Positions 8,544-16,909 of a stretch of 40,125 nucleotides of DNA are shown here, one piece after another. The stretch covers positions 237,055-277,179 of the forward strand of contig DCWN01000017.1 in NCBI GenBank assembly GCA_002328835.1, in the 5' to 3' direction. The stretch comes from Acidobacteria bacterium UBA2161 (GTDB lineage Bacteria; Acidobacteriota; Vicinamibacteria; Vicinamibacterales; UBA823). The number at the start of each line of letters is the position of its first letter. Position 1 is the stretch's first letter. The translations under genes and the position numbers were made by a program. The notes beneath the pieces are model-generated. The model was not told where the DNA came from. It worked only from the letters and a program-made list of their open reading frames with translations, and searched no databases.

Positions 8544-8770
8544 CAGCGCACCGCCTTTCGCGGGCCGAACTCCGGACCGTACCGATCGACGATCGCCGAC
8601 AACTGCTCGGCCTCGGCGCTCCGCGACGCGGCCGGCACGCCAGGCCGACCCGCCGCAAGGCTCTCAACGCCGGTGAACACCACCGCCGCGCTCCCGAACG
8701 CCGCCGACTCGAGGAAGCGGCGGCGCGAGGCCGACACCTTCGAGGACTCACTTCGTCTGCGCTCAGTCAT
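8543..8770 (-). CDS. Tat-signal small protein of unknown function
   Basis: This is a 75-residue protein. AGGAGGC at 8778-8784 supports the ATG at 8770. It has a textbook twin-arginine signal, SRRRFLES at residues 15-22, followed by a hydrophobic stretch to about 41. The remaining part is only about 35 residues, with a conserved-looking tail, IVDRYGPEFGPRK. Tat export is normally used for folded, cofactor-bearing proteins, so a short Tat protein may ride with a partner or serve as a membrane-anchored accessory. It is the first gene of the operon with the ABM-like, propeller and membrane proteins. I do not recognise the mature part. Confidence 0.7.
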   Translation of the reverse strand: MTERRRSESSKVSASRRRFLESAAFGSAAVVFTGVESLAAGRPGVPAASRSAEAEQLSAIVDRYGPEFGPRKAVR

Positions 8771-8911
8771 CCGTGCTGCCTCCTGCTGCGTGGCCCGTCA
8801 GATATCCAAGAGGCCGCGATTCTAGCAGAGTAGGATAGGTCGAGCGAGGGGAACCGCCGTCAGGGAAGCGACGTATCGTCCAACAAGCCCGCATCAGGAG
8901 AATCGGACCCC
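8771..8911. promoter_or_regulatory. Divergent promoter region of Tat operon and ADOP permease
   Basis: This gap separates divergent genes. On the minus strand, ATTCTA at 8819-8824 reads as TAGAAT, a five-of-six match to the -10 consensus, about 48 bp upstream of the Tat gene. On the plus strand, TAGGAT at 8831-8836 is a weaker -10 candidate for the permease. No clear -35 boxes are seen. Confidence 0.35.
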
Positions 8912-11329
8912 ATGAGCTTCTACGACGACCTTCGCCTCGGCGTGCGTCAACTGACCCGCCGGCCCGCGCTCACGGCGACCGCCGTCACCGCTCTGGCACT
9001 GGGGATCGGCCTGACGACGATGATGTTCAGCATCGTCCATGGCGTCCTTCTGCGCGGCCTGCCCTTCCCGGAATCGGAGCGCCTCGTGCACGTCGAGCTC
9101 AGCCGGTTGTCCGAGGGCGTCGGCAGCCTGGCGGCGTCGGTGCACGAACTCGACGCCTGGCGTGAAGCTCAGCAGACGTTGGAGGACCTGGCCGCGTTCC
9201 AGCGGGGCACGTTCAACGTGAGCGGCCCCGAGGCCCGGCCCGAACGGCACGAGGGTGCCTATGTCTCGGCCAACACCTTCGGTCAACTCGGAGTGACGCC
9301 AGTGCTCGGGCGGGACTTTCTCCCGGAGGACGACGACCCCGGAGCGGCGGCCGTCGTCATGATCAGTCACCTCATCTGGCAAGATCGTTTCCAATTCGCG
9401 CCGGACGTGGTCGGACGCACGCTGCGCGTCAACGGCGAGACGTCTACGATTATCGGGGTCATGCCGGAGCGCTTCGGCTTTCCGGTCACCGAGTACCTCT
9501 GGGTGCCCCTCACGCTGGATCCCCTCGCGACACCGCGCGGAACGGGGTACGACCTCGAGGTCTTCGGGCGGCTGCGCGCCGACGCGTCAGTCGATGAAGC
9601 CGCCGTTGAGCTCGCGTCGCTGACCCGGCGCCTGGAGCTGGAGTACCCGGAGACGCACTCCGGGATGGGCGTGATCATGAAGCCCTACGTCCGGGAATTC
9701 CTCCCGGGTGAGGCCATCACCACCATGTTCACGATGCTCGGCGCCGTCCTGGGCGTCCTGCTGGTCGCGTGCGCGAACGTCGCCAATCTGCTGCTGGCCC
9801 GCGCGGCGATGCGAACAAAGGAGGTGGCTGTGCGATGCGCGCTCGGGGCAAGTCGCGCACGGGTGGTGTCGCTGCTGCTCGCCGAAACGTTCGTGGTCGC
9901 CGCGGTCGGCGCCACGGTCGGCCTGGGCCTCGCGCAGGTCGGCATCGACCTCTTCAACGCCGCGATCGTCGTCAGTGATCCACCGTTCTGGTTCGACATC
10001 AAGATCGACGCAACGGTCGTCGCCTTCGTCATCGCCCTGGTTGGCGTGACGACGCTGGTGGCAGGTGGATTACCGGCGCTGCAAGCAGCGGACGCGGGGA
10101 TGGAGGCGCTCAAAGACGAGACGCGCGGGTCGACAGGACTGAAAGTTGGGCGATGGAGCCGCGCGATCGTCGTCGTCGAAATCGCCCTGTCGTGCGGCCT
10201 CCTGGTCGCCACCGGATTGATGATCCAGAGCGTCGTGAATCTGCGATCGGTCGATCGCGGGTTCACGACAGACGACGTACTGACGGCCCGGGTGACGCTC
10301 TTCGAGAACGACTACCCGACCGACGAAAGCCGGGTGCAACTGTTCGAGCGGCTCAAGGACGGCTTGACGTCGTTGCCTGGAGCGCGATCGGCATCGCTCG
10401 TAACCCAGCTTCCCGGACGCGGCGCCGGCAGCCGCTACGTCGCCATCCAGGGCGAAGCCTACGCCAACGAGGAGGACTACCCCAGAGTCCGGTCGGTGAC
10501 CGTCACGCCAGATGCCTTCGACACGGTGGGGGCGCGCGTGCTACGCGGTAGAGATTTCTTGTCGAGCGACCGGGCGGCGAGCCCGGCAGTCGTGATCGTC
10601 AACCAGAAATTCGCCGATCGGTTCTTCCCCGGCCGACCGGCCCTCGGCGAGCAGATCCGCTTCAGCCGGATGGACGCCGAGCAACCATGGATGACCATCG
10701 TCGGAATTGCGCCCGACCTGGCGATGCACGGCCTCGACCCCGACCCGCCCGAGGAGGGCGTCTACGTCCCGCTGACGCAGCATCCCCGTGGGGAGATGAC
10801 CCTGGTCGTTCGCGCGGCTGGCGACCCGTTTGCCCTGACATCCAGCGTGCGCGACGAGGTCGAAGCGCTCGATCCCACCTTGCCGATCTATTTCGTCCGC
10901 TCGTTGGCGGGGGCGCACGCCGACGACAACTGGTTCTACGACGTCTTCGCCACATTGTTCATGGCGTTCGGCGCCTCGGCGCTGTTCCTGGCGAGCGTCG
11001 GTCTCTACGGCGTCATGTCGTTCTCGGTGAGTCAGCGCATCCGAGAAATCGGAGTGCGGATGGCCTTGGGTGCCGGCCGCGGCGACGTGCTCTGGCTGGT
11101 CCTACGACAGGGCGTCGTCCAACTCGGCGTCGGGCTGGCCGTCGGCCTGGGACTGGGCAGCCTCCTGAGCCAGATGGTGCAGGCGATCCTCTTCGGCGTC
11201 CAGGCGTCGAATGCCACCCTCTTTGCCGGCGTCGTCTTCACGCTCGCGTCGGCCGGCACACTCGCCTGCCTGTTGCCTGCGCGGCGCGCCACGCAGGTCG
11301 ACCCGATGCAGGCCCTTCGCTACGAGTGA
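8912..11329 (+). CDS. ADOP-family ABC transporter permease
   Basis: This is an 805-residue protein; AGGAG at 8896-8900 supports the ATG. It has the duplicated MacB/FtsX layout: a first transmembrane segment (about 20-43) with the LALGIGLTTMMFSIVHGVLLRGLPFP signature split across it, a periplasmic MacB core (about 50-255), an FtsX block (about 275-400) with RTKEVAVRCALGASR, a second periplasmic core (about 440-680) and a final FtsX block with RIREIGVRMALGAGRGDVLWL. Such fused permeases (ADOP) are abundant in Acidobacteriota. No ATPase gene lies beside it, so it must use one encoded elsewhere. The substrate is unknown. Confidence 0.9.
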   Translation: MSFYDDLRLGVRQLTRRPALTATAVTALALGIGLTTMMFSIVHGVLLRGLPFPESERLVHVELSRLSEGVGSLAASVHELDAWREAQQTLEDLAAFQRGTFNVSGPEARPERHEGAYVSANTFGQLGVTPVLGRDFLPEDDDPGAAAVVMISHLIWQDRFQFAPDVVGRTLRVNGETSTIIGVMPERFGFPVTEYLWVPLTLDPLATPRGTGYDLEVFGRLRADASVDEAAVELASLTRRLELEYPETHSGMGVIMKPYVREFLPGEAITTMFTMLGAVLGVLLVACANVANLLLARAAMRTKEVAVRCALGASRARVVSLLLAETFVVAAVGATVGLGLAQVGIDLFNAAIVVSDPPFWFDIKIDATVVAFVIALVGVTTLVAGGLPALQAADAGMEALKDETRGSTGLKVGRWSRAIVVVEIALSCGLLVATGLMIQSVVNLRSVDRGFTTDDVLTARVTLFENDYPTDESRVQLFERLKDGLTSLPGARSASLVTQLPGRGAGSRYVAIQGEAYANEEDYPRVRSVTVTPDAFDTVGARVLRGRDFLSSDRAASPAVVIVNQKFADRFFPGRPALGEQIRFSRMDAEQPWMTIVGIAPDLAMHGLDPDPPEEGVYVPLTQHPRGEMTLVVRAAGDPFALTSSVRDEVEALDPTLPIYFVRSLAGAHADDNWFYDVFATLFMAFGASALFLASVGLYGVMSFSVSQRIREIGVRMALGAGRGDVLWLVLRQGVVQLGVGLAVGLGLGSLLSQMVQAILFGVQASNATLFAGVVFTLASAGTLACLLPARRATQVDPMQALRYE

Positions 11330-11421
11330 CCGGGCGCGGCGAGACCTCTCGCGCAGGGTGAGGGCGCGTCCACCGCCTCCACGGCGACGCCGATGACCAG
11401 CGCGCTCGTCAAGCCAACCAT
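11320..11421 (-). other. Possible 33-residue ORF with signal-like N-terminus
   Basis: An ATG at 11421 opens a 33-residue minus-strand frame beginning MVGLTSALVIGVAVEAVDA, which looks like a signal or membrane segment, ending inside the antisense of the permease 3' end. There is no ribosome-binding site and no recognisable mature part. It could be a remnant of a lost gene or chance. Confidence 0.12.
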
Positions 11422-11457
11422 CACCCGCGGGGCACCAGTCACCTCGCGTCACCCGGC

Positions 11458-12213
11458 TCATTCCTCCGCCTCGGGGTACGCAGCCACGACTGTGCCTGAT
11501 TCGTCGAGAAACTCGAGGCGCGGGACGTCGTTGGCATCGACGTAGAGTTGGGCACGGAGCCGACCGGCCGTGTCGTGCAACTGCACCTGAGCCGCCTGGT
11601 CCCGGCTGCCGACGAAGAGCCGCTGTACGCCGTACTCCCCGCGTTCGCGGGCTGCTGCCGCCTCGTCGCGGAGCGCGGCGCGTTCCTCGTCCGACGCGCT
11701 CAGCATCCGGAGATTGCGTTCCAGTTGCCCGCTCATCCCGACGTCCGTCGGCCGATCCCACACGTTGAGGCCCGCGCCGCGGGTCCGTCCGTTGTCGTTG
11801 CACTGCAGCGCCAGCACCTGGTTCTGCTTCCACTGATCGAACGACAGATGCGCAATCGCCGCGTGGCCACCGTCGTCGCGCGGGAACCCATTGAAAATGA
11901 GCCCGCCGACCTCGTCCCCCTCTTCATTGAAGAAGATCATGCCCGACACCAGGTCGCGCCCGTCGGCCACCGCCGCCGGATACTCTGTGCCGTTCATCGT
12001 GGGGCCGGGCAGCCGCGGCCGGTTCGACAGCGCCAGCACAGGCTGTCCGTTCGTGCCGACGATGTTGACCCGTTCGGCGTCGAGCACGCTCACCCGCGCA
12101 TGGCTCCGCTCCGACCAGACACAGGCTGCGAGTAGGATGAGCAGCACCGTGCTCAGGGCATTCGCAACGCTCAACAACGTGACTCGTCGCTCCAGATCCA
12201 TCTGTGTCTCCAT
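11458..12213 (-). CDS. Membrane-anchored protein of unknown function
   Basis: This is a 251-residue protein. A hydrophobic segment at about 15-33 anchors it, with the rest outside. The exported part is beta-rich and opens with RVNIVGTNGQPVLALSNR, followed by MIFFNEEGDEVGGLIFNG and an Ala/Glu/Arg-rich helix near 170-190. Recurrent strand-turn elements (QVQLHDTAGRLRAQLYVD, PRLEFLDESGTVV) suggest a repetitive beta fold. I do not recognise the family. The ATG at 12201 (four codons in) has GGAG just upstream and may be the true start. It lies downstream of the BamA-like gene beyond a decayed fragment. Confidence 0.7.
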   Translation of the reverse strand: METQMDLERRVTLLSVANALSTVLLILLAACVWSERSHARVSVLDAERVNIVGTNGQPVLALSNRPRLPGPTMNGTEYPAAVADGRDLVSGMIFFNEEGDEVGGLIFNGFPRDDGGHAAIAHLSFDQWKQNQVLALQCNDNGRTRGAGLNVWDRPTDVGMSGQLERNLRMLSASDEERAALRDEAAAARERGEYGVQRLFVGSRDQAAQVQLHDTAGRLRAQLYVDANDVPRLEFLDESGTVVAAYPEAEE

Positions 12214-12227
12214 ATCCGGCTCGGTGC

Positions 12228-12402
12228 TTACCTCGCCGGCATCGTTCGTGCGTATTTCAGGCTGAGCTCGACCCGGGACCTCAGCGCCTTCGCGGACGAT
12301 AGGCCGCGGCTACCGATATAGACGTAGCCCGTGAGCGGTCGGCCGGTGCAGTCCGCCTTCCGCACAGGTCCCGTCGAGATCGAACAGCAAGTGCGCGGTC
12401 AT
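12228..12402 (-). pseudogene. Decayed HAD-family hydrolase fragment
   Basis: The 206-bp gap between two genes contains an ATG at 12402 followed by MTAHLLFDLDGT, the exact N-terminal signature (motif I, nucleophile Asp) of HAD phosphatases. The frame then degenerates and meets a TAG at 12310-12312 after 30 residues. A second frame reads on to a TAA at 12228-12230 (GYVYIGSRG and a Lys/Arg-rich tail), which may be displaced downstream sequence but is weak. Full HAD enzymes have about 200 residues or more, so this is a truncated, frameshifted relic. Confidence 0.42.
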
Positions 12403-12419
12403 CGATGAACTGCCGGGCC

Positions 12420-14336
12420 TCAGAACGACTGGCCGATCCGAAAGTGCAGCCGCCAGTGGCGGGTCTCGGGCAGGCCTTCGACCAGCAGCCCGTCGATCGG
12501 CGTCAGCTGATAGCCATAGTCGATGCGCGCCAATCCAAGCGGCGTCGGCAATCGCAACCCGACGCCCACCGCCGAGCGCAGCTTGCCGAGATCAATCCGC
12601 CACGACTGATCCCACGCGTTGCCGGCGTCGACGAACGCGACGGCGCCGATCCCCTTCGGCAGCAACCACCGCAGCTCGGACTGCAGGTTGAGGTGGGACA
12701 ACCCCCCCAGCGGCAGGCCCGACTCGGCGCGCGGGCCGATCTCGAATCGGCCCCACCCTCGCAGGCTCTCAGCGCCGCCGAGAAAGTACCGTTTGTAGAG
12801 CGGCGGCCCGACGAAATCGTCCAGCCCGATCGAGTCCGATGGCGCATCGATCGTGCCGATCAGCAGCCGGTGGGCGAGGACGACGCGGCCCGACAGCGAG
12901 AGAAAGTGCCTGGCATCTGCGCGAATCTCGTTGTACGTGAACCGACCACCGAGCCACCGGCCGGCCTGCTCGAACCGGAGATTGGCGGCGTAACCCCGGC
13001 TGGGGTTCAGCGACCCGTCGGTCGTGTCCCGGGTGAAGTCGATCGCGAGCGCCGAGAGACGTCCGGCGCCGAGGCCGGTGAAGGGGTTGAGGCCCAGCTC
13101 GAGCAGATCATCGAAATCGCCAAGGCCGAACTCGAAGTCGTCCGACGTTTCGAACTCGTCGTAGGAGTTCGTGTACGACACCGAGGCGGTCGTTCGCGGT
13201 GCATCGGGCGGCCACGTCGCGCCGAACCGGCGGGTCAGCGACAGGACACCGCCGGCGCGCTCCGTATAGAACGTCGGCTCGTCCACGACCTGGACTTCGC
13301 CCGCAACCCGGAGTGAGTACCGCGGATCGAAGAAACGCGGTTCGACGAAATCGATCAGGACGCCGCGGTCGAGCGACGACCACCGGCCGGAGACGCCCGC
13401 CGACCGGCCGCCGCCGAAGAAGTTGATGTGACGCAGGTCACCGGTAAGGTCGAGCTGCCCTTCCGACCCGTAGCCGCCGCTCAGGGAGTACTGCCGGTGT
13501 TCGGCCTCCTCGATGCGAATGCGCGTGAAGACGTCTCCTGGCTTGCCCGCCTGGGGAAGGACTTCGACCGTCGCCGCGTCGATCAGGGCACGCGCGGTAA
13601 GCCGGGCCTCGCTCTCGCGGAGCAGGCCGGCGCGGAACAGCTCTCCGGGCCGGTAGACCAGGTCCTCACGGATCAGGCGGTCGCCCAGCCCAGTGTTGCC
13701 TACGATGTCGATCGGGCCGAACAGCGTCAGCAGCCCGGGCCGGGCGACGAGCGTGAGCCGCCGGCTCCGAAAGGTCGCGCCGGTACGGTTGGAGGTGTCG
13801 AGCACCGCGTAGGCGTAACCCCGATTGCCGAGAGCGAACAGGGCCAGCTGCTCGGACGCCTCCAGCAAGACGGCGTCCAGCGGCTGTCCGGGCCTGAGCG
13901 GCAGCCGGTCGCGGAGCGTCTCGAGTTCGGCTGCCGACAGCGGGTCGAACCCCTCGAGTTCGAGCGATTCGACGATGTAGGGACGTCCCTCGTCGACGAC
14001 CACCATCAGGTCGACGCGGTCGCCGTCGAGGCGCTGAATGCTGGCATCGGCGATCCGCGCTTCCGGATAGCCGCGCTGGCCGTAGTACTCGACGATCCGC
14101 ACGAGATCGTCCTGAAACGTGGCCTCGTCGAAGGGATCCTTGTCGCCCCAGAAGAAGCGGGGCCACGCACGGGTCTCGAGCGCGCGTCTGAGGTCGGACT
14201 CGTCGATGGCCGTGACGCCTTCGAAGGTGAGATGGCGAACCCGGAGGGGTGAGTCGATCTGGCCGGCGCTCGTGGCGGGCGCGCCGAGGAGCACCAGACC
14301 GACCAGCCCACCACGCGCCCACGCCCTCGCCCGCAT
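12420..14336 (-). CDS. BamA/TamA-like outer-membrane protein
   Basis: This is a 638-residue protein. A signal peptide (residues 1-25) is followed by about three POTRA domains (roughly 30-105, 106-195 and 196-285), e.g. VRHLTFEGVTAIDESDLRRA and FGPIDIVGNTGLGDRLIRED. A C-terminal 16-strand-type barrel ends in phenylalanine (FRIGQSF). The conserved loop-6 motif appears as GGAESLRGWGRFEIGP, with LRGW in place of VRGF/Y. BamA and TamA insert barrel proteins into the outer membrane. True BamA is longer (about 800 residues, five POTRAs) and sits near lpx genes, so this looks like a TamA-type paralogue. It lies 53 bp after the Gly/Tyr-rich gene and may share its transcript. Confidence 0.85.
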   Translation of the reverse strand: MRARAWARGGLVGLVLLGAPATSAGQIDSPLRVRHLTFEGVTAIDESDLRRALETRAWPRFFWGDKDPFDEATFQDDLVRIVEYYGQRGYPEARIADASIQRLDGDRVDLMVVVDEGRPYIVESLELEGFDPLSAAELETLRDRLPLRPGQPLDAVLLEASEQLALFALGNRGYAYAVLDTSNRTGATFRSRRLTLVARPGLLTLFGPIDIVGNTGLGDRLIREDLVYRPGELFRAGLLRESEARLTARALIDAATVEVLPQAGKPGDVFTRIRIEEAEHRQYSLSGGYGSEGQLDLTGDLRHINFFGGGRSAGVSGRWSSLDRGVLIDFVEPRFFDPRYSLRVAGEVQVVDEPTFYTERAGGVLSLTRRFGATWPPDAPRTTASVSYTNSYDEFETSDDFEFGLGDFDDLLELGLNPFTGLGAGRLSALAIDFTRDTTDGSLNPSRGYAANLRFEQAGRWLGGRFTYNEIRADARHFLSLSGRVVLAHRLLIGTIDAPSDSIGLDDFVGPPLYKRYFLGGAESLRGWGRFEIGPRAESGLPLGGLSHLNLQSELRWLLPKGIGAVAFVDAGNAWDQSWRIDLGKLRSAVGVGLRLPTPLGLARIDYGYQLTPIDGLLVEGLPETRHWRLHFRIGQSF

Positions 14337-14389
14337 ACCGGATCAGACGATATCAGGCCCGGGCCGGCCGCGGCGCGACCCGCGGCGAG

Positions 14390-15859
14390 CTAGCGCGAGG
14401 GCGGACGCCGCCGGTAGCCCTGCCGACTCACGCCGCGCGACGGCGGACTGGTGCGGCCACCGCCACCTGACACGCCGCTGCGGCTGCCGCCCGACGACGG
14501 GCGCGACGCCGACGAGGTCGAGCCCGAGGGCGGGTTGCGCGGCTTCGCGCGACGGACGCCGCCGCTGGTGCCGCCGCGTGCCGGCGACGGGCTGGCCATA
14601 GTGCGCGAGCGCTCCGTCGGCGGCGCACCGCCTCCTGGACGGGTCGTGGGTACCGCCGGCCGGCGCGTGTAGCCCCGCGGGCTGACCACGGACGCATTGC
14701 CACGACCGGGGCGCGGACCGACACCGGGACGGGTGCCCCGATTCGTCCGGTTGCCGTAGCCCCCCCCGTAGTTCCCCCCGTAGTAGCCGCCGTAGTAGCC
14801 ACCGTATCCATAGCGCCAGCGCGGTCCCCATCCGTACGAGACGTGAATCGAGGAATAGCCGTAGGGCACCGGCCCCCACAGATAGAGATGATCGTAGGGC
14901 GTCCAGGCGTAGTAGTGCCCGAACGGCGCCGCGTAGTGGCTGTACAGTTCGACCCGATCGAACCGATCCGACTGGTATCGGGACTCGACGATGCCGTAGT
15001 CACGTGCGACGTCCCGGGTCGGCTGGGGTTCGAGGTCGAAGCGGTCGGGGTAGGTCAGCGCGACCATGAGATCGATGACGTCGTCCGACACGCCGGCGTC
15101 GTCGAGCGCGACCAGCGCGTCGGCATCCAGGTCGAACTCGTCGCCGGTCTCGTAGATCGCAGCCTCGAGGACCGGTCCCTCGACGAACGTGCTGGCCTCG
15201 ACGACGTCCTCGACCGTCCAGGTCGTCGGCTGTGCCGCCGCGGCGAGAGTACGGGCCGCCAACGCCGGCGGCAGGCTCGGCGCACCCGCCGCGGCCGCCG
15301 CCAGATCGCTGGCGCGTCGATACCGTCGAATCGTGAGCGCGGACGGCTCGCCCGCGCCGACGAACTGGATGTCGAGCCACCCGCCGTCGAGCGCCACCAC
15401 GCTCATGCCCGAGATCGTCCGCGACGCGCCATCCTCGCAGCGCAGCTCGGCACGCGAGTAGAGGCGCGGGGCGGCCGTGGCCCAGCGATAGACGTGCCAG
15501 CCGCGACACGCCGGCTCCTCGATCGGATAGCGGTAGGCGTCCGCTCGGATCGACCGCGAGAACGCCGGGGCGCCACCCGCGAAGGCGGCCATCTCGACGG
15601 CGCCGTCGTCCGCCGGTCGGAGACAGGTCACGACCGAGCGCTCCCCGGCGTCGGCATCGCCGAGCGGGTCGACGTCGGTGTCCAGCTGCCAGCAGCCCAT
15701 CCACGGCAGCCAGCGCGGATCGAGGTCGCCGCCTGTCGGCGTCGGACCCACCTGGGCGGCGGCCGGGACGGCCAGTGCGACGCCGAACGCCAGGACGCTT
15801 GCACCGAGCGTCAGGCCCCAGCGTCCGCCACGCGCGTCACTCGAGGATCGGATGCGCAT
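14390..15859 (-). CDS. Secreted protein with Gly/Tyr-rich, basic C-terminus
   Basis: This is a 489-residue protein. A signal peptide (about 1-36, ending in PAAAQ) precedes a cysteine-containing N-terminal domain (WMGCWQLDTD, VVTCLRP, EEPACRGWHVY, ELRCEDG; probably two disulfides). A middle part contains LDADALVALDDAGVSDDVIDLMVALTYPDRF, split here as a helical repeat-like unit near 240-275. From about 330 the sequence is YGYGGYYGGYYGG and then Arg/Ser/Gly/Pro-rich to the end. I recognise this only as an acidobacterial type of hypothetical exported protein. It starts 17 bp after the OMP gene and precedes the BamA-like gene, suggesting a cell-envelope role. Confidence 0.72.
   Translation of the reverse strand: MRIRSSSDARGGRWGLTLGASVLAFGVALAVPAAAQVGPTPTGGDLDPRWLPWMGCWQLDTDVDPLGDADAGERSVVTCLRPADDGAVEMAAFAGGAPAFSRSIRADAYRYPIEEPACRGWHVYRWATAAPRLYSRAELRCEDGASRTISGMSVVALDGGWLDIQFVGAGEPSALTIRRYRRASDLAAAAAGAPSLPPALAARTLAAAAQPTTWTVEDVVEASTFVEGPVLEAAIYETGDEFDLDADALVALDDAGVSDDVIDLMVALTYPDRFDLEPQPTRDVARDYGIVESRYQSDRFDRVELYSHYAAPFGHYYAWTPYDHLYLWGPVPYGYSSIHVSYGWGPRWRYGYGGYYGGYYGGNYGGGYGNRTNRGTRPGVGPRPGRGNASVVSPRGYTRRPAVPTTRPGGGAPPTERSRTMASPSPARGGTSGGVRRAKPRNPPSGSTSSASRPSSGGSRSGVSGGGGRTSPPSRGVSRQGYRRRPPSR
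14755..14812 (-). repeat. Gly/Tyr codon repeat with C8 tract
   Basis: Inside the preceding gene the DNA has short imperfect repeats of GTAGTAGCCGCC type, encoding YGGYYGGYYGGNYGGG. An eight-base C run lies at 14760-14767 and a six-base C run near 14774-14779. Such tracts can slip in replication, or be miscounted in sequencing; the current reading keeps the frame open. Confidence 0.5.
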
Positions 15860-15876
15860 CGGTCCATCCTTTCGTG

Positions 15877-16686
15877 TCAGAACTTGAATTCCAGCCCGGT
15901 CGTGATCTTGAAGCCGGCAAGGTCCAGCTCATCGAAGCCAACGAAGTCCCGCCCCAGCTCGGCGCTGGACCAGATATACCGCGCTTCCGTCGCGAGCGCC
16001 AGCCAACGATTGATCTTGATCGAAGCGCCACCGAACAGGTGCGAGCTGACGCCCCATCCGGACGATTCGAAGTAGTCATCGAAGATCGCCAGATCGACGA
16101 AGTCGACGAACTCGCCTTCCTGCTCGAAGCGGTACCAGAGCCCGCCGACACCGGCCCCGACGTAGGGCGTGAAGCTGTTGGCGACCCAAGCGAACCGCCC
16201 GACCTCGCGCCCACGCGGCATCAGCAGGAACCGAAAGTTCGCGCCGAGCGGCACCTGGGTGAGGCGGGTCGTCTGGACGATCGGCAGATCGAACTCGTCG
16301 ACGAACTCCCGGACCTCCGAGTTGACCGACGCGCGGCTGTAGCCGACGTCGAACACCATGTCGACTCTTGGCGCGATCGGCGCGCCGATCTCGAAGCTGA
16401 TACCCGGCCCATCGAAATCGCGCTTGCCGATCGTCAGATCGTCCCGCACGAAGTCGAAGAGCTCGCTCTCACCCCGCACGAACAACTTAGACAACCGCAC
16501 GCCGACCCAGCCCGTCGGCGGACCGAATCGGAAATCGGGCTCGGTGGACCGCCCGGCCGGCTGTCGTGCGGGCTCGCCGGCAGGCTGGAATGCCAGCACC
16601 TGCGGCGTCGCCCCCAGCACACACGCCAGACTCAACGCCGCGACCGCGAACACCATCCGTGTAGGTCTGTTCGGCTGCATCTTCAT
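15877..16686 (-). CDS. Outer-membrane beta-barrel protein
   Basis: This is a 269-residue protein. The ATG at 16686 is preceded by a strong GGGAGGGG site, whereas the upstream extension is unlikely sequence. A signal peptide (about 1-33, ending in VLAF) is followed by alternating strands with aromatic girdles, and the protein ends in LEFKF, the terminal Phe typical of barrels recognised by BamA. Segments such as FTPYVGAGVGGLWYRFEQEG and SSHLFGGASIKINRWLALATEARY match the small OmpA/OmpW-like barrel family. The likely role is structural or as a porin-like surface protein. It is the first gene of a probable operon with the Gly/Tyr-rich protein and the BamA-like protein. Confidence 0.8.
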   Translation of the reverse strand: MKMQPNRPTRMVFAVAALSLACVLGATPQVLAFQPAGEPARQPAGRSTEPDFRFGPPTGWVGVRLSKLFVRGESELFDFVRDDLTIGKRDFDGPGISFEIGAPIAPRVDMVFDVGYSRASVNSEVREFVDEFDLPIVQTTRLTQVPLGANFRFLLMPRGREVGRFAWVANSFTPYVGAGVGGLWYRFEQEGEFVDFVDLAIFDDYFESSGWGVSSHLFGGASIKINRWLALATEARYIWSSAELGRDFVGFDELDLAGFKITTGLEFKF

Positions 16687-16909
16687 GGCGGCCCCTCCCA
16701 GATCTCCCCTTCTCACGCCAGCAGAGAGAGCATAAAGTGTGCCGCCACCTCGAGCCCGCTTTCTAGGGTGTTTCGGCGGGAGCGGCCGTCCGGCCCCGAC
16801 GGGACTGTCCACCTCAGCGGACCGCCCCGGGGACACTGACCGCCGGAACCCGCGGTGCGTCGGGGCTCCGGGACCAGGTAAGCTAACGGGGCGCCACCCT
16901 CGAACCGGC
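16687..16909. promoter_or_regulatory. Divergent intergenic region
   Basis: These 223 bp separate the OMP gene (minus) and the small membrane-protein gene (plus). A TTTATGCT stretch on the minus strand near 16727-16734 is the only AT-rich element and a possible -10 for the OMP operon. I see no tRNA, convincing hairpin or further ORF with plausible composition. Confidence 0.3.

Noticed and set aside
6930..8825. Long plus-strand open frame (about 630 codons) opposite the Tat-operon genes
   Set aside because: Its product is Arg/Asp/Gly/His-rich without hydrophobic core patterns; it mirrors well-formed minus-strand genes with signal peptides and coupled starts. Long antisense frames are expected in such GC-rich DNA.
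11320..11421. Small exported peptide gene on the minus strand
   Set aside because: The N-terminus is signal-like, but there is no ribosome-binding site, the product is only 33 residues and part lies antisense to the permease. Kept only as a very low-confidence feature.
12420..14336. Assignment as the essential BamA
   Set aside because: It is too short (638 residues), has about three POTRAs and is not next to skp, lpxD or fabZ genes. A TamA-like or dedicated paralogue is more likely.
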